NCBI GenBank assembly: GCA_900549915.1
Contig: URQF01000082.1
Coordinates: 1-6,241 of the forward strand
Source of the DNA: an uncultured Mollicutes bacterium
GTDB lineage: Bacteria > Bacillota_I > Bacilli_A > RFN20 > CAG-288
DNA length: 6,241 nt
Direction of reading: 5' to 3'
A program made the position numbers and the translations under genes. The notes under the pieces were generated by a model. The model did not search any database and had not been told where the DNA came from. It worked only from the letters and a program-made list of their open reading frames with translations. Position 1 is the stretch's first letter; every line of letters starts with the position of its first letter. Shown in pieces: positions 1 through 6,237 of this stretch.

Positions 1-76
1 TTGCCGAACGGCACGATGGGTGGTGTGAGAGGCGACGGAAATGGAAGAGGACCTTCCATTTCCTAGCCTACTCGAT
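1..76 (+). mobile_element. 3' end of a group II intron (domain V remainder and complete domain VI), cut by the window edge
   Basis: This stretch folds like the 3' end of a bacterial group II self-splicing intron. GAGAGG (27-32) pairs with CCTACTC (67-73), leaving A70 as the single bulged base, exactly as expected of the domain VI branch-point adenosine. A70 is the seventh base from the proposed 3' end CTCGAT (71-76), which fits the usual 7-8 base distance and the terminal AY rule. Inside, an asymmetric loop (33-36 and 64-66) leads to a perfect 11-bp stem, 37-47 with 53-63, closed by AGGAC. Before it, TGCC-GAAC-GGCA (2-13) followed by CG and ATGGGT resembles the distal stem, catalytic bulge and 3' strand of domain V; the 5' strand lies outside the window. 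The segment GGTGGTGTGAGAGG is, from memory, common at this place in such introns. The rest of the intron, including any reverse transcriptase/maturase gene, would lie to the left and is not visible. Class cannot be assigned. Confidence 0.78.
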
Positions 77-1007
77 TCCAGATCGTCATTTTGCTTCCGA
101 TAGCCTTTCCGTAGTAGTCAAGGCCATCTAAGTATTTGCTGATAACAGAATAGTTGAATCCCTGCTTCCTGAGATCTTTGTAGCAGGCACAGGTTAGTTC
201 TGTCGCCTTAGCGTGCCTTTGAATGAAGGATTCGTTGTGGATTTCCCCGGTAACGGGGTTCTTCCAGTCCTGTTTTTCTTCGTTTAAGACACTCCTATCG
301 ACATCCTTTGGTGTACGAATAGCGCCGAGCTGGCTTTTTCCATACAAGAAAGTGAAGAACTTTCCTTTTTTATTGGATAGCTTATAGATGCTGATCCAGT
401 TCTTGATACAAGAAGAGTAGTAATTCTTCGGAAGTCTTTTTAATTTCAGCCTGGATTTCAGGACATCATCATAAGGCTTCTCTAAACAGCTCAGTACTTC
501 TTTCTTGGAACAGACTGGGAAGTGGTCTGGTTCGAGATAATAGCTGATGCCATACTTTTTTCCAAGAGCAGCATCAATCCTCGATTCGAAGTGGGCATGC
601 TCATAATGGAACTTGCCTGTGATTCGGCCATTGGAATCAAAACCGGACTCATACCTGATATAGGGATGAGCAATACTATCAAGAAGATAGTGGGATAACT
701 GTCCGAGTGTAAAAGCCTCGAACTGTCTCCGGCTCTTGACATCATCAATGGAGTAGACTTCATTGACAAGCAAACGGAAGTAGTCTTTGGCATCGGTCTT
801 ATGAATCTTGTTTCCGATTTTCTTCCTTGCATAGCCAAGGTGTAATCCGTTCTGCGGAAGAAGCCCTCCGTAGAAAAGAGCATCCGGACCAAAGGAACCA
901 AGGATGAAGAAATCCTCGGTATCGCTGGCAAGGAAGCCGCTGTCGTTCTTCCCTTCCTTTGCCATTACTCGCTTAGCAACTAGAGAATGAGCGAGAAAAT
1001 TCGGCAT
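63..1007 (-). CDS. Zinc-dependent phospholipase C family protein, C-terminus altered by intron insertion
   Basis: The 314-residue product resembles the zinc-dependent phospholipase C/S1-P1 nuclease-like family (Pfam Zn_dep_PLPC type), an all-helical fold binding zinc through His and Asp. The start MPNFLAHSLVAKRV is typical of the bacterial branch, with His7 near the N-terminus. Likely ligands visible in order are Asp42 in GSFGPDAL, His69, His106 and Asp110 in LSHYLLD, His114 in AHPY, and a His/Glu cluster at 134-141 (FHYEHAHFE). No signal peptide or membrane segment is evident, so it is probably cytoplasmic; the real substrate in this branch is unknown. The ATG at 1005-1007 follows the pduL stop by 15 bases with only a weak AGAAAG ribosome site, suggesting cotranscription and perhaps translational coupling. 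The last codons (NRVG and TAG) come from antisense group II intron sequence, so the native C-terminus has probably been replaced after about Trp310. Most of the domain is intact and the protein may still be active. Confidence 0.8.
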   Translation of the reverse strand: MPNFLAHSLVAKRVMAKEGKNDSGFLASDTEDFFILGSFGPDALFYGGLLPQNGLHLGYARKKIGNKIHKTDAKDYFRLLVNEVYSIDDVKSRRQFEAFTLGQLSHYLLDSIAHPYIRYESGFDSNGRITGKFHYEHAHFESRIDAALGKKYGISYYLEPDHFPVCSKKEVLSCLEKPYDDVLKSRLKLKRLPKNYYSSCIKNWISIYKLSNKKGKFFTFLYGKSQLGAIRTPKDVDRSVLNEEKQDWKNPVTGEIHNESFIQRHAKATELTCACYKDLRKQGFNYSVISKYLDGLDYYGKAIGSKMTIWNRVG

Positions 1008-1022
1008 TTTCTTTCTGAGGAA

Positions 1023-1667
1023 CTAGAAATCGACTTTGACTAAAGTTCCATAGACGCCAGTGGCATTTCCACCGACTGCATTGGATTCATCGGTATCGAT
1101 GTGCCTAGCTAAAGAGAACTTCTCGCTGACACGGATAACGACGTCTCCGAAGATAGCGCTGCGTCCATTGGCAGAAACAATCTTAACAGCGACGATGTCT
1201 CCGTTCTTGACACCGAATTCTTCGGCATCAGCAGGAGTCCTGTGGATGTGACGCTTTGCGACAATCCTTCCTTCCGGAATATCAACAGAGTTTCCGTTCA
1301 GCGGATTGACTAAGGTAACCGGGCAGGAACCTTCAATCCTTCCGGATTCACGAATCGGAACAATAGCCTTTAAGGAACGAGCTTCGGTTAAGGAAATCTC
1401 AACCTGGTTGAACTTACGGACTGGTCCTAAAATCGACCTGTTCTTGATGGTGAAATCCTTCTTTACCCTCTCGCCGGTCTTCTTGTCCTTGATCGTGGCA
1501 TGATAGATGATATCAAGACGCTGGTTGGATGCGAACTGTCCAGGCTGGGAAAGGTATTTCTTGACAGTGAGCTGTGCTCCCTCTCCGAATAATTTTTCTA
1601 AAGTTTCCTGAGTGACATGGATATGATGTGCACTGGTTTCGACAATGAATTTCTTTTCTGTATTCAT
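1023..1667 (-). CDS. pduL: Phosphate propanoyltransferase / phosphotransacylase PduL
   Basis: PduL transfers an acyl group between CoA and phosphate (propionyl-CoA or acetyl-CoA to the acyl-phosphate), normally handing the product to an acetate/propionate kinase for ATP. The 214-residue protein has both halves of the duplicated beta-barrel PTAC fold. The first carries HHIHVT (His15 and His17), LSQPGQFA (39-46), GPVRKFNQVEIS with Arg84 and Glu90; the second carries RHIHRTPADAEEFGVKNGDIV with His140 and His142, and RHIDTDESNA with His189. These match the two-zinc site and catalytic Arg known for the family. There is no N-terminal extension of the kind that targets PduL to microcompartments, and no shell-protein gene is in view, so a free cytoplasmic role in place of Pta is likely. 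Residues about 54-76 form a longer, charged linker (KDKKTGERVKK) than I expect. The ATG has a GGGAGA ribosome site 9 bases upstream and its own extended -10 promoter. It is the first gene of a probable two-gene transcript. Confidence 0.93.
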   Translation of the reverse strand: MNTEKKFIVETSAHHIHVTQETLEKLFGEGAQLTVKKYLSQPGQFASNQRLDIIYHATIKDKKTGERVKKDFTIKNRSILGPVRKFNQVEISLTEARSLKAIVPIRESGRIEGSCPVTLVNPLNGNSVDIPEGRIVAKRHIHRTPADAEEFGVKNGDIVAVKIVSANGRSAIFGDVVIRVSEKFSLARHIDTDESNAVGGNATGVYGTLVKVDF

Positions 1668-1676
1668 GAATTATTT

Positions 1677-1682
1677 TCTCCC
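1677..1682 (-). promoter_or_regulatory. Ribosome binding site of pduL
   Basis: GGGAGA on the minus strand, 9 bases before the pduL ATG at 1665-1667. It supports this start. It lies almost at the predicted transcript start, implying a leader of only about 15 bases. Confidence 0.65.
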
Positions 1683-1688
1683 ATGAAA

Positions 1689-1697
1689 ATTTTACCA
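1689..1697 (-). promoter_or_regulatory. Extended -10 promoter for pduL and the phospholipase gene
   Basis: On the minus strand the sequence reads TGGTAAAAT: a TGn extension followed by TAAAAT at 1689-1694, one base from the consensus TATAAT. The only -35 candidate is TTGCGC with a long 19-base spacer, so recognition probably rests on the extended -10. Predicted transcription starts near 1682. Confidence 0.55.
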
Positions 1698-1728
1698 CAG
1701 ATAAGAGGATACTGCGCAAAAACTAAAC

Positions 1729-1756
1729 TTAATTCTTACCTTTCCTGTGTTACAAT
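1729..1756 (+). promoter_or_regulatory. Extended -10 promoter for the 117-aa protein gene
   Basis: TGTTACAAT at 1748-1756 is a TGn-extended -10 box (TACAAT at 1751-1756). A weak -35 candidate, TTAATT at 1729-1734, stands 16 bases upstream. Transcription would start near 1763, about 20 bases before the ATG at 1783. This promoter is divergent to that of pduL; the -10 boxes are about 60 bases apart. Confidence 0.55.
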
Positions 1757-1782
1757 CCTACACACGGGAAAGAAAAACAAAA

Positions 1783-2136
1783 ATGAAGGATACTGAAATT
1801 AATGAAAAATTGTTAGCTGCCTATCCAGAGAGGATGAACGACTATCAGGAAAGGAAAGATACGGTCAATGATGGAGAAGAACCAAGTCCGGTCGAACTTG
1901 TTCTTTATAGTCTTGCTCCAAAACTCAAAATTCGTCTTTTAAGGAAAAACGAGAAGAAGATTAAAGAAGAAATGACTGCTCTTGAGAGTCTTGTTTCTCT
2001 CAAGGATAGCGATAGGAATGATGTTTTTTCTGTTCTCTTCGGATATCTGAAGCAAGAAGGTCTTCTGCAAGAAGCTAAAAAATATTTCTTGCCAAGCACT
2101 TTCAAATTATCAGAAAAGAAAAACGTCAGCGATTAG
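1783..2136 (+). CDS. Hypothetical charged, helical 117-aa protein
   Basis: I do not recognise this family. The 117-residue product is rich in Lys and Glu and looks helical and soluble: residues 1-32 are acidic and polar, followed by PSPVELVLYSLAPKLKIRLL, a very basic patch (RKNEKKIKEE), and a second amphipathic part ending FGYLKQEGLLQEAKKYF. There is no signal peptide, membrane segment or metal-binding motif. The ATG at 1783 is preferred over an in-frame GTG at 1747, because that GTG precedes and abuts the -10 box and would lie upstream of the predicted transcript start. The ribosome site GGGAAAG (1766-1772) is mediocre, 10 bases before the ATG. The gene stands alone: divergent from pduL, and convergent with the large surface-protein gene, whose stop codon it overlaps by four bases. 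Its last five codons lie in a terminator hairpin. It is a plausible real gene given its promoter and terminator, but its role is unknown. Confidence 0.7.
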   Translation: MKDTEINEKLLAAYPERMNDYQERKDTVNDGEEPSPVELVLYSLAPKLKIRLLRKNEKKIKEEMTALESLVSLKDSDRNDVFSVLFGYLKQEGLLQEAKKYFLPSTFKLSEKKNVSD

Positions 2137-2148
2137 GCTGACGTTTTT
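2119..2148. terminator. Bidirectional intrinsic terminator embedded in the ends of two convergent genes
   Basis: AAAAACGTCAGC (2119-2130) and GCTGACGTTTTT (2137-2148) form a perfect 12-bp stem around the 6-base loop GATTAG. The A and T runs at the stem ends give a U-tract in each direction, so it can end both transcripts. The loop contains the TAG of the plus-strand gene (2134-2136) and, on the other strand, the TAA of the large minus-strand gene (2133-2135). Confidence 0.88.
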
Positions 2149-5100
2149 GCTTCGAACGTATAGGTTTTATTTAAATCAATCGTCTTTTCTGTACTATAGT
2201 TATCAATCCTGACTCCTGCAAATCCAGATGTACTATTATCCCTTGTGAGGCTTGAATTGAAGTAGGTCATTGATGCCATGATTTCTAGTGAAGTATCTTT
2301 TCCGACGAAGGAAACATGATACCTTCGGGTTTTGGGATTGTAGAAAAGTACTAATTTGATTGGGTCATCGTAAGTCCATTCAGTTCCCGTGTTTTCCTTT
2401 TTCTGTTTTACAATCGAGTAGTCGATAGTGAATAGTTTCTCACCAGAATCATTACTGAATTCGAGGATGTTCTTTGCTTCTGCTGTTGTGCATTCTAGGC
2501 TAAAGGTTTCGGTTTCTTCACGAGTCGATGTCTTTCCATCAACTGTCATCGTTATCTGACTTGTTCCCTTGAGTGAAGTGGCATCGTCAGAATCAGGGAG
2601 AGCATATTTGGTCAGTTTATCGATGACTACTGTGTGTTGTGTGTCACTTTCAACTACATCAAGATCAGATCCACCGTTTTGGAGCAAAACACCTGGACTT
2701 AGGTAAGTGCCTTTGCATGAACTTGGTGGGCCGGTGACCTTTAGTATCGTACTCCTATCACTTGATGAATAGTTAAATTGGAATTCTGTTCCATTTCCAG
2801 AGACTGAAGAAATACGGACAGCTGAGCTCTTTCCGCCTTCTATATCGGAATAATTATCTTTCTCTGTGGCAGAGGATGTGAAGGAGTGGAAATCAACTCC
2901 ATAAGGATAAGAATAAGTCTTAACTTCGATTTCTGTATGTTCTTCTATTGTGATGTTATTGTCGTCCTTATTTCCTGCTCCGATATCGAGATACCTGAGA
3001 TAGGCGCCGTTTTTATCTTTTCCGGAAACAGATCCAAGCGCAAATTCTCCTTTGTTAACTGGAATTTCGAAATAATAAGCTGCATTGTTCTCCCATTCTT
3101 TATCTAAATCTGGATTTGTAAGAACACGTGTGTCAAATAGAAGAGTTCCTTTTGTTCCAGGGATGAAATTTCCAGAGGAGTCTTTTATACCAGTATCCGT
3201 GGTTCCGTCTGTGTATTCGTATACGTAGGAAGGCTGTGCCTTGTCTACTGATGCACTTTGATTCTGATAGATTTTAGATATTTCCTTAATCGAATTGATT
3301 GTGTTTCCGTCACGCTCGATGACATGTAGGGAAAAGAAGCAGTTGTTAAAGGTTGTTGTCCAGTCGCCTCCTGTCACGTCATCTGATTGATAAAAATAGG
3401 TTGCGGCGAAGAAGTTGATGTATCCTTCTCCTTTTAAGTTGAAGTCGATAGCATTATTCGGAAGCTGATAACCATAATATTCCTGTCCGTTTATTTTTGC
3501 ATAATCGACTGTTGTGAGGTTGTTCTTGGAAATTTCTGCATTCCTGAAATGCAGTCCATAGGCAATTGGGTCGGCAGTGAGAAGCTTTCCCCTCGCAACT
3601 CGTGACCCCGAAGCTTCATTAAGTATATAACGATAATATTTCTTAAACCCAAGTGTGGAATAGCTTGTATAGCCTGATTTGTTTTCCTGCTTATTTATCG
3701 GATCTCCAATTTTGATTATGTTGTCACTTGATGCTTCAGATGAATTTTGCTTGATAGTATAGGCAAAGAAATTGGAATCGGAAAATGTCGCCGTATCACG
3801 AACACGAGAATTATCGAGTGCATTTCCAATTTTGTCATCATACCATGAGGCAGAAGTCGTCTTGTAGGCGCTAGCAACTCGGATATCACCGATAGAGTCT
3901 GATTGTGAATCATTGTATTTGGCGCCACTAACGACATACCCAGTGTTTCTGTCGGAAGGAGAGGTGCCTTTTTCATCGAATGTTAATGGAAAATAGGTCG
4001 GATTAAGCTTATTCCGAGTTTCAATAACATCAGTTGAATAGGAAGGTGAATCAATTTTCTGGCATTGGCATTTTAAAGTACCGGAGACGGAGCAATTTCG
4101 GCTAGTGTTCCTACTCCAATTACCATAAGTTGTATCGGTGTCACTATAGTAAAGTTTGTAGTCTCGGTTTCTATAGGCCGCAACAAAATGGTTTGATTTC
4201 CAGACAATATAGTCTGAATTGTTCCAGGAGTTTATATTTGTTGTGACAAAGGGAATCAACCGGGGTCTCCGCCGGCTTCCTTTATTCTCATAGTAAAGAT
4301 AATATTTTGTTTTTGTAGTTCCATCTAAAGCATAAATCTTATTGCCATTATCCTTGTCGATAATCCATTTGGCAGCCTTGCTTTTGTCTGTTGTTGTGCC
4401 CATAAAAGCAGTTTTATCATCAGGCAAGCACCTATAATTCTTACCTTGGCTGAAAAGATAGCTGTCCCTGTAATTGTTTACTGAGTCATAATCGTCGAAG
4501 ACTCTCTCAATTTCTGTTGTTGAAGAGACTGTCCAACTTAATCCGTCGAATACCAAATATTTTCCTTCTGAAACAAGCAAGGAATGTGCATTATCGTATG
4601 TCCATACGCTTGAGGGGCTATTTCTTGATACTGTTAGTCTGGTACCTGCAACACCAATATAGAAAATCCTATTGTTTAATGAAAAGTAAAGCTGATTATT
4701 ATTTTCATCGAGGTACAAGTCAATTGCTTCTTCTTTATTTGTTTTATTTGTCAGGGATGCTTGAGGAGCATTAGAATATCGGTTAGACCTTGTTGCAGAA
4801 AGATAGTTCGTTCCTGTTTTATCTGAAAGAATAAAAGTATGTTTTGCCCCAATGTCTGTAATCTGACGCTTAAAACAGGTATAATTCGCACTTGAAAGTT
4901 CTCCAGATAGACCGACATAAGGATCGCTATCTCGATCATCTCCATCAGAAGTGCCATCATAATATCTTGTCCGTGTTGCAAAAGTATAAGATGCAGTTTT
5001 AACATTGCTGCCCTTACTATCTGTCCCTGGATCGCTGCTTACAAAATAATAATTGTCATCTATAGGTTCCGTCAACTTCTTTTTTGTGGAAGTGATGGGA

Positions 5101-6068
5101 GTCCAACTGGATGTATTGCTGTCCCACTTTACTTCCTCATAAGTGGTATAAGTTGGAAATTTTGCTTTTATATATTTCTGATGAAGGTTCTTAAACCTTG
5201 AACGCCTATCGATGGATGATCCCCATTCACCATCGCCTTGTCCGGCAACCGGATTATCGATAGAAGGTGCATTCGTCGTACTTGTTGATTTTTCCCTTTC
5301 TCTAAGATAGGTTTTGTCTTTGACATATCCGACAAGGGAATAATCCGAAAGATTATTGGTAATAGTTGTCGGAGAAGTGTTTTCTTTGAACTGGAAAGAG
5401 GAATCGTTAACCGCTACACCTTGAAGCTTGCCGTTAACATATCCAGCTGCTAATCCAGCCAAGGTCGTCCTGGAAGAGGACTTCACTGTTAAATCTACGA
5501 GTCCCGTATCAACAATCTGGTTCGCAGAGGTATCGTAGTTGATTCCAGCAGTGTTTTCGTAACTACCGACCACACCGAAAAAGCCGACAATGTTTATCTG
5601 TTCCGGGAAATCGGATTCCTTGACACCGCTATAAGGACGCTGATGGAAATCGTCTAGATTATTTGAAATAGTAAGGCCAGTAATTTTATGACTATTGCCG
5701 TTAAAGCTTCCAATAAACGGATAAGTTTTTGTCCCAATCGGAGGGAGTGCATAGTCGGTCCTATCAATATCTCCTGCAAGTTCAAAATAATAGGTCTGAT
5801 TTTTACCAGTATCGCTGTCCGTCTTATTGAGCTTCCCCATGTATTGAAGCCAGGCAAGATTATATAAGTGACGGGGCTGGGAAATACCAAAAGGCTTTTC
5901 CTGGGAGCCGTTTCCATAGGCAAAATAAGCACCGGTGGCACTGGCATCTCCCGTTGGATCAAGCTTAGCCAGTGAAACAAACCAGGCTAGAGACAAAGCC
6001 ATAGAGGTCAGAATCATCCTAAGAGAGGAAAAGAGAACATAAGGAATGAATTTTGCTTTCTTTTTCAT
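2133..6068 (-). CDS. Large exported surface protein with AWF-type N-terminus and GLUG-like repeats
   Basis: The 1311-residue product is probably exported and of unknown function. Residues 1-6 are basic (MKKKAK), then about 7-34 are hydrophobic, ending SLAWFVSLA; this may be a cleaved signal or an uncleaved anchor. Residues 52-78 (GNGSQEKPFGISQPRHLYNL and on) and 93-133, with PIGT, PFIGSFNGNSHKITGL, and then VGFFGVVGS (161-169) and LAGLAAGYVNGKLQGV (203-218) resemble GLUG-like beta-helix repeats of Gram-positive surface proteins. Residues about 408-600 contain several YLxxx/KYYLYYEN-type strands that could be beta-trefoil-like, a weak inference. Residues about 835-930 (YGLHFRNAEIS, YGYQLPNNAIDF, YINFFAATYF, FFSLHVIERD) look like a conserved module. 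The rest is rich in Ser, Thr, Asn, Asp and Tyr with few Cys. There is no LPXTG motif or C-terminal membrane helix, so the anchoring mode is unknown. The ATG at 6066-6068 is chosen for its AGGAG site; a TTG ten codons earlier has none. The gene appears to be transcribed alone between two terminators. Confidence 0.82.
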   Translation of the reverse strand: MKKKAKFIPYVLFSSLRMILTSMALSLAWFVSLAKLDPTGDASATGAYFAYGNGSQEKPFGISQPRHLYNLAWLQYMGKLNKTDSDTGKNQTYYFELAGDIDRTDYALPPIGTKTYPFIGSFNGNSHKITGLTISNNLDDFHQRPYSGVKESDFPEQINIVGFFGVVGSYENTAGINYDTSANQIVDTGLVDLTVKSSSRTTLAGLAAGYVNGKLQGVAVNDSSFQFKENTSPTTITNNLSDYSLVGYVKDKTYLREREKSTSTTNAPSIDNPVAGQGDGEWGSSIDRRSRFKNLHQKYIKAKFPTYTTYEEVKWDSNTSSWTPITSTKKKLTEPIDDNYYFVSSDPGTDSKGSNVKTASYTFATRTRYYDGTSDGDDRDSDPYVGLSGELSSANYTCFKRQITDIGAKHTFILSDKTGTNYLSATRSNRYSNAPQASLTNKTNKEEAIDLYLDENNNQLYFSLNNRIFYIGVAGTRLTVSRNSPSSVWTYDNAHSLLVSEGKYLVFDGLSWTVSSTTEIERVFDDYDSVNNYRDSYLFSQGKNYRCLPDDKTAFMGTTTDKSKAAKWIIDKDNGNKIYALDGTTKTKYYLYYENKGSRRRPRLIPFVTTNINSWNNSDYIVWKSNHFVAAYRNRDYKLYYSDTDTTYGNWSRNTSRNCSVSGTLKCQCQKIDSPSYSTDVIETRNKLNPTYFPLTFDEKGTSPSDRNTGYVVSGAKYNDSQSDSIGDIRVASAYKTTSASWYDDKIGNALDNSRVRDTATFSDSNFFAYTIKQNSSEASSDNIIKIGDPINKQENKSGYTSYSTLGFKKYYRYILNEASGSRVARGKLLTADPIAYGLHFRNAEISKNNLTTVDYAKINGQEYYGYQLPNNAIDFNLKGEGYINFFAATYFYQSDDVTGGDWTTTFNNCFFSLHVIERDGNTINSIKEISKIYQNQSASVDKAQPSYVYEYTDGTTDTGIKDSSGNFIPGTKGTLLFDTRVLTNPDLDKEWENNAAYYFEIPVNKGEFALGSVSGKDKNGAYLRYLDIGAGNKDDNNITIEEHTEIEVKTYSYPYGVDFHSFTSSATEKDNYSDIEGGKSSAVRISSVSGNGTEFQFNYSSSDRSTILKVTGPPSSCKGTYLSPGVLLQNGGSDLDVVESDTQHTVVIDKLTKYALPDSDDATSLKGTSQITMTVDGKTSTREETETFSLECTTAEAKNILEFSNDSGEKLFTIDYSIVKQKKENTGTEWTYDDPIKLVLFYNPKTRRYHVSFVGKDTSLEIMASMTYFNSSLTRDNSTSGFAGVRIDNYSTEKTIDLNKTYTFEAKTSA

Positions 6069-6080
6069 ACGCGTTAGGAA

Positions 6081-6086
6081 CTCCTT
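6081..6086 (-). promoter_or_regulatory. Ribosome binding site deciding the start of the large surface protein
   Basis: AAGGAG on the minus strand, 12 bases before the ATG at 6066-6068. The spacing is a little long, but this is the only good Shine-Dalgarno match here, and it lies downstream of the in-frame TTG at 6098, which argues against that earlier start. Confidence 0.65.
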
Positions 6087-6151
6087 TTGAAGTACCAATC
6101 GGAAGTGAAAGTAATCGTATCCGCGTTCAAGGCATCATTACCGATATTAAT

Positions 6152-6179
6152 ATTATAAATATACTTCCGAGTTTGACAC
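6152..6179 (-). promoter_or_regulatory. Promoter of the large surface-protein gene
   Basis: On the minus strand a perfect TATAAT -10 box (6152-6157) lies 16 bases from GTGTCA (6174-6179), a four-of-six match to TTGACA. Transcription would start near 6145, giving a leader of roughly 75 bases before the ATG. Between this promoter and the ATG I see no stable terminator or recognisable riboswitch. Confidence 0.6.
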
Positions 6180-6184
6180 TTCCG
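6164..6184 (-). repeat. CGGAAGT direct repeat around the -35 box, with a distant inverted copy
   Basis: On the minus strand CGGAAGT occurs at 6178-6184 and again at 6164-6170, start points 14 bases apart, so the copies overlap the upstream edge of the -35 box and the -35/-10 spacer. The same motif, as CGGAAGTG, occurs in the opposite orientation at 6100-6107 in the leader. The arrangement could be a regulator binding site, but three copies of a 7-mer over 85 bases may also be chance. Confidence 0.35.
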
Positions 6185-6190
6185 CAGACT

Positions 6191-6237
6191 GAAAAAGGCC
6201 GGAAAGCCCGTTGCCAAGGGCTTTTTCCGGCCTTTTC
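6191..6237. terminator. Strong GC-rich hairpin terminator at the right edge
   Basis: GAAAAGGCCGG...AAAGCCC on the left pairs with GGGCTTT...CCGGCCTTTTC on the right, with a two-base bulge in the T side and the 8-base loop GTTGCCAA (6210-6217). Short T runs follow the GC stem in both directions (CCTTTTC on plus, CCTTTTTC on minus). It most likely ends a gene lying beyond position 6241 on the minus strand, and so separates it from the surface-protein promoter about 12 bases away. A two-way function is possible. Confidence 0.8.

Noticed and set aside
37..63. Perfect 11-bp hairpin just after the phospholipase stop, as that gene's intrinsic terminator.
   Set aside because: No T-run follows on the minus strand, and the hairpin is better explained as the distal stem of domain VI.
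1..66. Plus-strand open frame running in from the window edge to TAG at 64-66 (about 21 Gly-rich residues), which would be a gene end convergent with the phospholipase gene.
   Set aside because: Too short to be significant, and the same bases fold convincingly as group II intron domains V/VI, which are not coding.
491..931. Long alternative frames antisense to or overlapping the main genes (for example 491-931 minus, 1060-1251 plus, 5654-5980 minus).
   Set aside because: They have no ribosome sites, show no recognisable domains, and lie wholly within well-supported genes in other frames.
1747..1782. GTG at 1747 as the start of the small plus-strand gene.
   Set aside because: It lies at the -10 box, upstream of the predicted transcription start, and lacks a ribosome site.
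6066..6098. TTG at 6096-6098 as the start of the large surface protein (ten residues longer).
   Set aside because: No ribosome site upstream of it; the ATG at 6066-6068 has AAGGAG and gives a normal basic-then-hydrophobic N-terminus.
6144..6153. Perfect 10-base palindrome ATATTAATAT next to the -10 box as an operator.
   Set aside because: Made only of A and T in an AT-rich promoter core, so likely by chance.
6173..6196. Perfect TTGACA on the plus strand at 6173-6178 as a -35 box.
   Set aside because: No -10-like sequence at 16-18 bases downstream; that stretch runs into the GC-rich terminator. Its complement overlaps the -35 box of the minus-strand promoter.
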